The position numbers and the translations under genes were made by a program. Source: Pyrinomonas methylaliphatogenes (lineage in GTDB: Bacteria; Acidobacteriota; Blastocatellia; Pyrinomonadales; Pyrinomonadaceae). From it: 64,000 nt of DNA. Below, one piece after another: positions 1 through 7,830 of the stretch (position 1 is the stretch's first letter; every line of letters begins with the position of its first letter). The stretch is taken from positions 1 through 64,000 of the forward strand of contig NZ_CBXV010000003.1 of assembly GCF_000820845.2 (NCBI RefSeq), read 5' to 3'. The notes below the pieces were generated by a model. That model saw nothing but the letters and a program-made list of their open reading frames with translations, was not told the origin of the DNA and ran no database searches.

Positions 1-231
1 ATAGGCCTGCCCGACATCTTCAAACCCATCTCTATCCAGCGCCGCGTTGCATTCAGTCACGCTCACTTTGCAATAGCAATCATAGTAACAATAACAGGCA
101 TCTTCGCTAACGGGATAGCATGTGTATTCGTCGGCGACTACGGTGGTACAGAGCGCAAGCGCCGAAATATTCGCTAGAGCGATGGCCAACACGATTGTAA
201 GAAGCGCGATCGATCCACGTTTCCACAGCAT
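1..231 (-). CDS. Small Cys-rich secreted protein, partial (runs off left edge)
   Basis: Reading leftward from an ATG at 231 there is an open frame of 77 codons to the window edge, so the C-terminus is missing. The first ~28 residues form a signal peptide: a basic start (MLWKRGS), a hydrophobic stretch, then SALALC. After it come seven closely spaced cysteines, including ACYCYYDCYC, which suggests a disulfide-bonded or metal-binding exported peptide. A G-rich run (GGGGGG) lies about 13 nt before the ATG. I do not recognise the family. The hydrophobic N-terminus and regular cysteine spacing argue for a real gene; a short open frame on the opposite strand has no such features. Confidence 0.55.
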   Translation of the reverse strand, partial: MLWKRGSIALLTIVLAIALANISALALCTTVVADEYTCYPVSEDACYCYYDCYCKVSVTECNAALDRDGFEDVGQAY

Positions 232-349
232 TGCCTTTCATCCCCCCAAGCATAAAGATCTGACCGTGCCGGAGTTTAAAAAAAAAGAATCGAAGTCAAG
301 CCCTCCGTTAGATGTTTTCGGACCGGTGTGTTATTCTTTATCCTGATCC

Positions 350-374
350 GTACTTTTAAACTTTTAAAGCGTAC
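350..374. promoter_or_regulatory. AT-rich imperfect palindrome upstream of the Cys-rich gene
   Basis: The 25 bases begin and end with GTAC and contain two copies of TTTTAAA. They lie between the end of hldD and the start of the leftward small secreted gene. A similar element (TTGTAYGYTTTTAAG, twice) sits upstream of the TonB receptor near 39.6 kb. An operator or promoter element is likely; the binding factor is unknown. Confidence 0.3.
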
Positions 375-420
375 ATTGCGAGATTGCGTTCAAGGGGCAA
401 GGGCGCTTTAGGATGCGCCG

Positions 421-1422
421 TCATTGATCTCTTTCGTCGCCGAGGAATTTGCCTGGGATGAGATAGTTGCGTATGTAGTCGGCGACCGCCTCTTTGAGCG
501 GCGTGATGGGTTTCGTATAGCCGGTCTGACGAAGGCGGGTGATATCGGCCTGCGTGTGGTACTGGTAACGGTCCCGTATTTCAGCGGGCATCTCGACGTA
601 TTCGATGCGCGGTTCCATCTCGAGCGCCGCAAAGACCGCCTCGGCCAGCTCGCGCCATGTATGCATGTGGCCCGATCCGATGTTGAACAATCCGCTGGCC
701 GGATTTTCGATGAAGTGGAGCGTCATCTCGGCGGCGTCCTTGACGTAGAGAAAATCGCGCCCGAATTCACCGTCGCGGTAGTCTGGGTGGTGGCTCTTGA
801 AGAGTTTGATCGTGCCCGTCTCGCGCGCTTGCGTGAAGGCTTTGTTGACGAGGCTGCGCATCTCGCCCTTGTGATTTTCGTTCGGACCGAAGACGTTGAA
901 ATACTTCAGCCCGACGATGCGCGCAAATAGACCGCAACGATGCGCATGGAGATCGAAGAGGTGTTTCGAGTAGCCGTAGATGTTGAGCGGGCGGAGCCTC
1001 TCCAAATTCTCTGTGCCATCTTCCATTCCGGCTGAGCCGTCGCCGTAGGTCGCCGCCGACGAAGCGTAGATGAAACGGACGCCGTGGGCCACCGCCCAAT
1101 GGGCCAGTTCTTTGGTGAACTCGTAGTTGTTGCGCATCATGTAGCGCGCATCGCGCTCGGTGGTCGAAGAGCAAGCGCCCATGTGAAGCAGGAAGCGCGT
1201 CGCGCTGAAGCTCTGCGGCGCTCGCTCCACACGTTGCAGGAAGTCGTCGGCGTCCAAATAGTCTTGGAACTTAAGCGGCGCGAGGTTCTTCCACTTGTCC
1301 GACTGGTCCAACCGATCAACGATGAGGATGTCGGTCTCGCCCATCCGGTTGAGCTTCCAGACGAGCGCGCTGCCGATGAACCCAGCTCCGCCCGTGACGA
1401 TGAAACGGTGCGACGAAACCAT
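421..1422 (-). CDS. hldD: ADP-L-glycero-D-manno-heptose 6-epimerase
   Basis: 333 residues, the usual length for HldD/RfaD. The enzyme epimerises ADP-D-glycero-D-manno-heptose at C6 in the cytoplasm, giving the heptose precursor of the lipopolysaccharide inner core. The NADP-binding motif GGAGFIGS is at ~10-17 with the family-typical LIVDRLDQSDKWKNL segment after it. The SDR catalytic YGYSK is near residue 150. The ATG at 1422 follows GGGGA on the leftward strand. The gene lies 42 bp downstream of the deoxyhypusine-synthase-like gene, so co-transcription is possible. It implies a Gram-negative envelope with heptose-containing LPS. Confidence 0.93.
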   Translation of the reverse strand: MVSSHRFIVTGGAGFIGSALVWKLNRMGETDILIVDRLDQSDKWKNLAPLKFQDYLDADDFLQRVERAPQSFSATRFLLHMGACSSTTERDARYMMRNNYEFTKELAHWAVAHGVRFIYASSAATYGDGSAGMEDGTENLERLRPLNIYGYSKHLFDLHAHRCGLFARIVGLKYFNVFGPNENHKGEMRSLVNKAFTQARETGTIKLFKSHHPDYRDGEFGRDFLYVKDAAEMTLHFIENPASGLFNIGSGHMHTWRELAEAVFAALEMEPRIEYVEMPAEIRDRYQYHTQADITRLRQTGYTKPITPLKEAVADYIRNYLIPGKFLGDERDQ

Positions 1423-1464
1423 TTGACGATCCCCTGAAGGGATTACGCCCCGACTGCGAGCCTA

Positions 1465-2442
1465 TCACCAGCCAAGGACGTAGGCGAAGATGAGCGGCGC
1501 GACGATGGTCGCGTCCGACTCGATGACGAACTTAGGCGTATCGACCGCCAGCTTGCCCCACGTGATCTTCTCGTTCGGGACGGCGCCTGAATACGAACCA
1601 TAGCTCGTCGTCGAATCTGAGATCTGGCAGAAGTAGGCCCAGACGGGGACGTTCTCGCGGCGTAGGTCTTGGTGGAGCATCGGGACGACGCAGATCGGGA
1701 AATCGCCGGCGATGCCGCCGCCGATCTGAAAGAATCCGATGGGCGCTTCGGCTGAAGCGCGCGTGTACCAGTCGGCCAACTCGATCATGTACTCGATGCC
1801 GGTGCGCACCGTATGGACCTGTTTGATGTCGCCCGCGATGCAGTGGGCGGCGTACATGTTGCCCATGGTCGAATCTTCCCAGCCTGGGACGAAGATCGGA
1901 AGCTCACGTTCCATCGCCGCATAGACCCATGAATCTTTCGGATCTATCTGATAGAACTCTTCGAGCGCGCCCGAACGCAGGATGCGGTACATGAATTGGT
2001 GGGGGAAGTAGCGCTCGCCCGCTTGATCGGCGCGCGTCCACTCGTCGAGCAGCGCGCCTTCGAGTCGTCGCATGGCTTCCATCTCCGGGATGCACGTATC
2101 GGTGACGCGGTTCATGTGGCGTTCGAGCAGCGCGCGTTCGTCTTCGGGCGTCAGATCGCGCCAGTTAGGAACGCGCTCATAGAAATTGTGGGCCACCAGA
2201 TTGAAGAGATCTTCTTCGAGGTTAGCTCCCGTGCACGAGATGGCATGAACTTTGTCTTGGCGGATCATCTCGGCCAAGCTCAAACCGAGTTCCGCCGTGC
2301 TCATCGCGCCGGCCAAAGTGAGAAACATCTTGCCGCCCGCTTCGAGATGACGACGATAAGCCTCGGCTGCGTCCACGAGTGTGGCGGCATTGAAGTGTCT
2401 GAAATGGTGTTTAATGAAAGAGGAGATCGGTCCGTCAGACAT
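1465..2442 (-). CDS. Deoxyhypusine synthase family protein (bacterial polyamine enzyme)
   Basis: About 325 residues. Family members transfer the aminobutyl group of spermidine (NAD-dependent) through an imine on an active-site lysine. Here that lysine is seen in ITWGKL (about Lys297), and the family segments FIKHHFRHFNAA, TLAGAMSTAELG and FQIGGGIAGDFPI are present. Bacteria lack the eIF5A acceptor, so a small-molecule polyamine product (for example homospermidine) is likelier than deoxyhypusine; that is inference. I start at the ATG at 2442 because GAGGGAA precedes it and homologues begin at this SFIKHH segment. An upstream in-frame ATG at 2559 would overlap the preceding gene's stop as ATGA but adds 39 residues unlike the family. 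Confidence 0.85.
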   Translation of the reverse strand: MSDGPISSFIKHHFRHFNAATLVDAAEAYRRHLEAGGKMFLTLAGAMSTAELGLSLAEMIRQDKVHAISCTGANLEEDLFNLVAHNFYERVPNWRDLTPEDERALLERHMNRVTDTCIPEMEAMRRLEGALLDEWTRADQAGERYFPHQFMYRILRSGALEEFYQIDPKDSWVYAAMERELPIFVPGWEDSTMGNMYAAHCIAGDIKQVHTVRTGIEYMIELADWYTRASAEAPIGFFQIGGGIAGDFPICVVPMLHQDLRRENVPVWAYFCQISDSTTSYGSYSGAVPNEKITWGKLAVDTPKFVIESDATIVAPLIFAYVLGW

Positions 2443-2555
2443 CTCAATTCCCTCGGTTTCGAAACCCAAAGATTTAAGTGCGAGTCGCAAACCGTCGTTT
2501 ATCTCAAAAATCTCGGTTAAACTCAAGCGTGCCGAGAGGATCGTAAACCGAAAAC

Positions 2556-4181
2556 TCAAACGGCGTGTCTATGCGGATCTCCCTCGTTTGGATCGATATC
2601 CGGCGGCCAAGCGAGTTCGATCCCGGAGCGCATGAGGAGCTTTTGGAAATCGGCCAGGCGCGGCCCGAAATCGCGCACTGCGCGCGGCGCGAGATTGCGC
2701 TCGAGACAGAAAGCAACCAGCAGGCCGGCAGCCTCGCCGATGTTCCACTCGACCGGATGAAGCCTATAACAACCGTTCGTGATGTGCGTCGTGCCGATGT
2801 TCTTGCAGGCTGGAAGCAAGTTCTCCACGCGCACGGGCAGCAGCGCGCCGAGCGGGATTTGAAACGGTAGACTTTCGATGTCCAAATAGTTATCGCCACC
2901 ACACGTCGGATGGAGATCTATGCGGTAATAGCCGATGCCGACGGAATCCTCGAACTGTTCGGCGCGGTTATCGCGCGGGCGTAATGCGGCTGAGACGTGC
3001 TGTTCGCAGACGGTAAATTCGGCGCATATGCGGCGCGATTCGCGAATGTAGGGCGCCTTTGCCAGCCCATCCGAGGTATAACCCACCACATCAGCCCGCA
3101 GTTTGAGTTCGGGGAAACCGTAGCCGCCAGTTGGGCGCGGCGCTTCCGTCTGCAGCCAATAAAGGAAAGAGAGGCTCTGTTCTCTGGCGCGCTCAATATG
3201 CCGCCTTCTCTCTTCTTCGTCGGCGCATGTGATGTCGCCTTCGAGATAATCGAGCATCGGAACGTTCATGAGCGTGATGTCGCTCGGCATGAATCCGCGC
3301 TGAAAGTTCTTACGGTCCAAAATCCGGCGATAGGTCCACAGGCCGGAGAAAGCGCGTCCCGTTTCGCCTTCCGGATCGAAGTGATAGGTTTGCGGTTGAA
3401 GTGTGCGCGGGTTGGAAATGGTCCAAGAGAAGAGCTTGCCCGGCCAAGCGGGGGTGAGTTTGGGTTCATAGTCGCGCCAGAATTCATAGTTGATTGGCTT
3501 TTCAATGGTATGATCTTCACCCGGATGGTAACTGAGCGCAAAGCAGACGGAGAAAGCTTGGACGTTGCGCGGTTCAGGTCGATCTTTCGCATTGGGTTCG
3601 CCTGTTTGAGCGCGACTTTCCGCGCCCGTGACGAATTCGGTGCCGGTGAGTGGCAGAAGATCGCCGAGTTCGGTTGCGTCGAGGAAGTAGCGAGCCGAAA
3701 TGGTCTTTTCAGCGCCCGACCGCAGATCGCGCAGCTTGATGGCGCGCACCCGATCCCCAGCCGTGTCAGCCGCGATGGCTTTATGCTCGCGAAGGATGAT
3801 CAACCGACCGCTGCTCGTCAACGGAGCGAACAGCGCTTCTAGAATGAAGAGCGCGGCTTTGGGCTCATGACATAATGGTGAGACCCAGCCGGTGCCCGGA
3901 TTGAAGAACGGATCGCTCTTCGCCTGTGGCGTTAGCGGATAGAACTTCCGGTAGTAGGCGCGCACGCCTTCGCGGAGACGGCGGTAACTCCTCGTGCAGC
4001 CCATGCGCTCTATCCATCCGTGCTCATCCGGTGGGACCGCTTGGCTCGTCAGTTGTCCGCCCAGCCAATCGGTCTCTTCCGTAAGGATCACTTTGAACCC
4101 AGCTTGTGATGCGGCTAGCGCCGCCGCACAGCCGCCCAAGCTTCCGCCTACGATCAGAACGTCAGCCCTCAGTTCCTTCAT
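2556..4181 (-). CDS. FAD-dependent oxidoreductase (FAD_oxidored type)
   Basis: About 541 residues from the ATG at 4181. The N-terminal VLIVGGSLGGCAAA dinucleotide-binding motif is followed by ETDWLGGQLTSQ, typical of the FAD_oxidored (PF12831) group of flavoproteins. The mid-region (ARYFLDATELGDLLPLTG) and the C-terminal NIGTTHITNGCYRLHPVEWNIGEA segment also fit that group. The substrate cannot be read from sequence. An alternative TTG start at 4256 would add a hydrophobic 25-residue leader that is not typical of the family. The next gene downstream encodes the deoxyhypusine synthase homologue, about 113 bp beyond the stop with the start chosen here, so the two may share a transcript. Confidence 0.8.
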   Translation of the reverse strand: MKELRADVLIVGGSLGGCAAALAASQAGFKVILTEETDWLGGQLTSQAVPPDEHGWIERMGCTRSYRRLREGVRAYYRKFYPLTPQAKSDPFFNPGTGWVSPLCHEPKAALFILEALFAPLTSSGRLIILREHKAIAADTAGDRVRAIKLRDLRSGAEKTISARYFLDATELGDLLPLTGTEFVTGAESRAQTGEPNAKDRPEPRNVQAFSVCFALSYHPGEDHTIEKPINYEFWRDYEPKLTPAWPGKLFSWTISNPRTLQPQTYHFDPEGETGRAFSGLWTYRRILDRKNFQRGFMPSDITLMNVPMLDYLEGDITCADEEERRRHIERAREQSLSFLYWLQTEAPRPTGGYGFPELKLRADVVGYTSDGLAKAPYIRESRRICAEFTVCEQHVSAALRPRDNRAEQFEDSVGIGYYRIDLHPTCGGDNYLDIESLPFQIPLGALLPVRVENLLPACKNIGTTHITNGCYRLHPVEWNIGEAAGLLVAFCLERNLAPRAVRDFGPRLADFQKLLMRSGIELAWPPDIDPNEGDPHRHAV

Positions 4182-4516
4182 CAAATCATCGCCCGCGCGG
4201 AAGAGTCCGCAGAAGGTGAAGAGGCGAAAGAATAGCACAATTGCTGGCGAAACCAAGATGGGAGCCGGCGATCGATCGCGCGGCTAAGCATCTTGGAGCA
4301 GATAGTTGTATGACCAACGTCATGGTATCATGACCCATCATTCGGCAATGAAGGGCCGTGCGCGGCAGAAAGGTTTAAGCTAGAGTCCTCACCTGCGCCA
4401 GGCGTGCTTACTCGAAGCAGGGCTCGCGCTGCCTTAAGGCTTCCGCTGCTGGTCCAAAATCTGGTCTCGCGTGAGGTAGGCTTTAAGCGACTTTGGAGAG
4501 TGGAGGAAAAAGTGCA
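4182..4516. promoter_or_regulatory. Divergent intergenic region with a 16-bp palindrome at 4319-4334
   Basis: These 335 bases separate the leftward flavoprotein gene from the rightward nucleotidyltransferase gene, so both promoters should lie here. A perfect inverted repeat GTCATG-GTAT-CATGAC occupies 4319-4334 and is flanked by a direct repeat ATGACC. This is the size of an operator for a dimeric regulator. I see no convincing -35/-10 pair and no small gene. Confidence 0.45.
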
Positions 4517-5521
4517 ATGCGCGCAATGATCCTCGCCGCCGGATATGGAACCCGCCTGTGGCCTTTGACTGCGGATCGCGCTAAACCTGCCGTCCCCATC
4601 ATGGGACGCCCCTTGATCGGCTATGTCGCCGAATACCTGTCGCGCTTTTCGTGCCGTGAAGTTGTGGTGAACCTACATCACAGACCCGAATCGGTGCGCG
4701 CCGCCCTCGGGGACGGAAGCCGTTTCGGAGTGCGCGTCCATTACGTCGAAGAACCGGAGATCTTGGGGACGAGCGGCGCGTTGGATAACGCGCGCAAGGT
4801 TCTAGGAGCAGACTTCTTCGCCGAAACCTTCGTCGTCATCAACGGCAAGATCGTGACCGATATTGACCTTGAAGCCGCTTTGAGAACGCATCGCGAGCAG
4901 GGCGCGCTCGCGACGCTCATCTTGCGCCGCAACGTTGAAGGCGAACGTTATAGCGTCGTCGTCGTCGAAGATGGCTTGATCAAAGGTTTCGGCGGTTTCC
5001 CTTCGCCCGAGCGAGATGGAGCGACGGATGGGCGAAATCTTCCTCAGGCGCCATTGATGTTTACGGGGATTCAAATTCTCGAACCGCGCATCTTCGATTA
5101 TATCCCGCAAGGCATCTTCTCCCATTCGACGACCGACGTTTACCCGCAAGCGATCGCATCTGGCGAAAGGATAGTGGCGCACATAGCGGAAGGAATGTGG
5201 CACGAGCTTTCGACTATCAAGCGCTATCTTGAGACCAACCTTCGCTTGATGGCGCGGGAAGGGAAGAGCGTGGGATTGTGTCCGGGAGCGATCGTTGAAG
5301 ACGGCGCGGACGTCAGCGAGGCCGTTCTGTGGGAAGGCGCGCGCGTTGAGAGGGGAGCGCGCGTGCGGCGCGCGGTGCTCGGCGCTGGAGTGCGCGTGCC
5401 CGCTGGATGTGAGATCGAGAACGCGGCGGTGGTGCGCGCCGATCTGGTCCGCGCCGCGAACCCGCCGCAGAAGGCGACGCTAGGAGAGTTTCATGGCGGG
5501 AACTTTATCGTTCGGTTATAA
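4517..5521 (+). CDS. Sugar-phosphate nucleotidyltransferase (NDP-sugar pyrophosphorylase family)
   Basis: 334 residues. The N-terminal MILAAGYGTRLWPLT signature and KPAVPIMGRPLI are the nucleotide-binding and pyrophosphorylase motifs of the NTP_transferase family; the enzyme couples a sugar-1-phosphate to an NTP. GTSGAL (~80) and an INGKIVTDID segment, where most homologues have NGD, follow. The C-terminal ~80 residues show the hexapeptide-like pattern GAIVEDGADV...GARVERGARV of a left-handed beta helix. Closest in pattern to mannose-1-phosphate guanylyltransferase-like or glucose-1-phosphate transferases; the sugar is not determinable. The ATG at 4517 follows GGAGGA with a ~9-nt gap, which decides the start. 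Confidence 0.85.
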   Translation: MRAMILAAGYGTRLWPLTADRAKPAVPIMGRPLIGYVAEYLSRFSCREVVVNLHHRPESVRAALGDGSRFGVRVHYVEEPEILGTSGALDNARKVLGADFFAETFVVINGKIVTDIDLEAALRTHREQGALATLILRRNVEGERYSVVVVEDGLIKGFGGFPSPERDGATDGRNLPQAPLMFTGIQILEPRIFDYIPQGIFSHSTTDVYPQAIASGERIVAHIAEGMWHELSTIKRYLETNLRLMAREGKSVGLCPGAIVEDGADVSEAVLWEGARVERGARVRRAVLGAGVRVPAGCEIENAAVVRADLVRAANPPQKATLGEFHGGNFIVRL

Positions 5522-5641
5522 CGCTTGCGTTACAAGCGAACTCTAATCTTCTTATCAACGTGACTCGTCGGAACTCTTCTATCTCTTCCGGCTTAACGTC
5601 GGCGAACTTTTTATCAACATGACCCCTAGATCACAAACCGA

Positions 5642-5666
5642 GCAGCGCGCTCTATCTACGCGCTGC
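5642..5666 (-). terminator. Hairpin between the convergent nucleotidyltransferase and htpX genes
   Basis: A perfect 8-bp stem (GCAGCGCG / CGCGCTGC) with a 9-nt loop lies between two convergent genes. On the htpX strand it is followed by TCGGTTTG, a weak U-rich tail. It could end both transcripts. Confidence 0.4.
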
Positions 5667-5713
5667 CCGGAAGCGGTACCCTCTCTTGCGCTTGAGGATT
5701 ATCGGCTTGAGAT

Positions 5714-6601
5714 TCACACTCTTCCGAACGCCGCCACTCCGCCCTGAGCCATGGCGCGCAGGCGCGCGATGCGCTCCTCGGTCGGCGGGTGCGTGCTGAA
5801 GAGCTTCTGCAGCGTCGCGCCGGTGAATGGACGAACGATGAACATGTGCGATGCCGCCGGATTGACCGGCAACGGGATGCGGCGCGAGTAAGCCTCGAGC
5901 TTTTCGAGCGCCGAGGCGAGCGCTTCCGGATCGCGCACGATCTCCGCGCCGGTGCGATCGGCGCCGAATTCGCGCGAGCGCGAGATCGCCAGTTGAATGA
6001 GCGTCGCCGCGATGGGCGCGAGGATCAGCATCAGCAATGCGCCGAGCACGCCAGCGGTGCCGTTGTCGCGCTCGTCGTTTCGCCCGTAGCCGCCGAAGAT
6101 CATCGCCCACTGGCCCATCTGCGCGATCAGCGTGATGGCTCCCGCAAGAGTGGCGGCGATGGCGCTGATTAAAATGTCTCGATTACGCACATGGCCCAGT
6201 TCGTGGGCGATCACGGCTGCGAGTTCGCGCTGATTCAAAATGCGCATGATGCCGGTCGTGACGGCGACGACGGCATGTTGCGGGTTGCGCCCCGTGGCGA
6301 AAGCGTTCGGCGCGTCGGCTTCGATGATCGCGACGCGCGGTTTGGGTAGCCCCGCCTCGCGAGCAAGCTCAGCCACCAGGCGATGAAGCTCCGGCGCTTC
6401 CCGCTCGGAGACTTCGTGCGCACCGGCCATGTGCAACGCGATCTGATCGGAGAACCAGTAACTGCCGAAATTCATCAGGATGGCGAAGATGAAGCCGATG
6501 ACCATGCCCGATTGGCCGCCGATGGCACCGCCGATCAAAATGAACAGCGCCGTCAATACGCCGAGCAGGATGACCGTTTTCAGTCCGCTCATGCTTCGCA
6601 T
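5714..6601 (-). CDS. htpX: Zinc metalloprotease HtpX homologue
   Basis: 295 residues, normal for the family. HtpX is an inner-membrane M48 protease that degrades damaged membrane proteins under stress. Two N-terminal membrane segments (about 8-25 and 31-49) precede the zinc site HELGH at 133-137. Two more hydrophobic segments (about 144-162 and 178-198) flank a polar stretch, and SREFGADRTGAEI supplies the third zinc ligand (Glu). The start at 6601 is fixed by GGGGAGGAAG a few bases upstream; a longer frame to 6748 has no such signal. It faces the nucleotidyltransferase gene convergently. Confidence 0.93.
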   Translation of the reverse strand: MRSMSGLKTVILLGVLTALFILIGGAIGGQSGMVIGFIFAILMNFGSYWFSDQIALHMAGAHEVSEREAPELHRLVAELAREAGLPKPRVAIIEADAPNAFATGRNPQHAVVAVTTGIMRILNQRELAAVIAHELGHVRNRDILISAIAATLAGAITLIAQMGQWAMIFGGYGRNDERDNGTAGVLGALLMLILAPIAATLIQLAISRSREFGADRTGAEIVRDPEALASALEKLEAYSRRIPLPVNPAASHMFIVRPFTGATLQKLFSTHPPTEERIARLRAMAQGGVAAFGRV

Positions 6602-6662
6602 GATCTTCCTCCCCTCACATAGTTTGATGATCGGACAGACGCGCAAGCTGCCAGAGTCGGTC

Positions 6663-7757
6663 TTAGTCAAACCTCTCTCTCCCCAGAAAGCGCTCGCGCA
6701 CGTATTCGACCGTATCGTGCAGCGTTTCCGTCGGATCGCGCGGCGCAAAGCTAAGCTCGCGCTCTGCCTTGCCGGGATTCACATACCAGAAATATTCCGC
6801 CATCTCGATGGCAACGGGGTCAAGCGGGGGGCTAAGCTTCCAGTGGCGATAGAGGGCGTGAATGGCTTGCGCGCCCGCGATCGCGAATTTCGACGGAAGC
6901 GTAAAGCGCGGGCCACCTCTTTTGGTCAATCTCTCCAATCTTCCGAGGAGCTCACGAAAAGTCCAGTTGACGGCACCGAGCAGATATCGCTCGCCGTGTT
7001 TGCCGCGTTCTAGCGCATTGATGAACGCTTGGGCCGCGTCGCGTGCGTCAACGAAGCTCAAACCGCCGGATGGCACGGTCATGATGCGGCCAGCGAGAAA
7101 ATCCAAGATGAACTTCGTCGAACTCAATCGCTCATCGCCCGGGCCGAGCAGCAGGCTCGGATTGAGGATGACGAGTTTGCGCCCATCTCCATCGAATCGT
7201 TCGAGCGCGACGCGCTCTTGATAGTATTTGCTCGCGTAGTAAGGCCAGCGCGTGATGATCTTGAGCGGTGGCGGATAGGTTTCGTCCGGTATCTCATCGC
7301 CATCTTCCGTCACCGCGATGGTGCCGCTCGTCGAGGCTAAGATGATCGCTTGCGTTCCAGCTTCACGCGCGGCATCGCACAACAGGCGTGTGCCATCGAC
7401 GTGTAGTTGATACATGCGGTGCGCATCTTCCGCTTCGCGCGAGACGAGACCGGCGAGATGATAGATCGCGCTCACATCTTTGACGGCCCGCGCCACCGCT
7501 TCAGGCGACGTGATTGAACCTTGGATCACTTCCACGCCGAAATCGCTGAGCCATTCAGGCGCAGTCGTCGAAAGGACGCGCAGATTGCGCTCGCCCGAGG
7601 AGATGAGCGCGCGCAGCAGATGCGAGCCCAAAAAACCTGTGCCGCCCGTTATTAGAATCTTTCGCAGGCGACGTCGCGATGGATTCTTGCTGGTCTCTTG
7701 AAGAGACCGGCCCTTGCGTTTTTGCTTCGTTTCCGTTTTTCGCCCGGAATTGCCCAT
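6663..7757 (-). CDS. NAD(P)-dependent epimerase/reductase (extended SDR)
   Basis: 364 residues. After a ~30-residue basic N-terminal extension the Rossmann motif LITGGTGFLGSH lies at 35-46, with the catalytic YYASK near 170-175 and the extended-SDR segments IYHLAGLVSRE and VDARDAAQAF. Relatives include dihydroflavonol-4-reductase-like and 3-beta-hydroxysteroid-like enzymes acting on lipid or terpenoid carbonyls. It is 73 bp downstream of the large reductase/ligase/acyltransferase gene on the same strand, so a role in the same lipid pathway is reasonable inference. No strong ribosome site is visible before the ATG. Confidence 0.82.
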   Translation of the reverse strand: MGNSGRKTETKQKRKGRSLQETSKNPSRRRLRKILITGGTGFLGSHLLRALISSGERNLRVLSTTAPEWLSDFGVEVIQGSITSPEAVARAVKDVSAIYHLAGLVSREAEDAHRMYQLHVDGTRLLCDAAREAGTQAIILASTSGTIAVTEDGDEIPDETYPPPLKIITRWPYYASKYYQERVALERFDGDGRKLVILNPSLLLGPGDERLSSTKFILDFLAGRIMTVPSGGLSFVDARDAAQAFINALERGKHGERYLLGAVNWTFRELLGRLERLTKRGGPRFTLPSKFAIAGAQAIHALYRHWKLSPPLDPVAIEMAEYFWYVNPGKAERELSFAPRDPTETLHDTVEYVRERFLGRERFD

Positions 7758-7830
7758 AGTTTTCGATCAGGAGAAGATGACGGACGATGTGCGAGAGGAG
7801 ATCGCGTGCCCTTCGTCTCAAAGATGAGCT

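Noticed and set aside
4335-4490. tRNA-like appearance of the stretch with GCAGGGCTCGCGCTGC
   Set aside because: No acceptor stem, anticodon arm or T-loop consensus could be formed.
5536-5623. Near-repeated TTATCAACRTGAC in the gap before htpX
   Set aside because: Two short copies (13 bases, one mismatch) with no symmetry; too weak to call a regulatory element.
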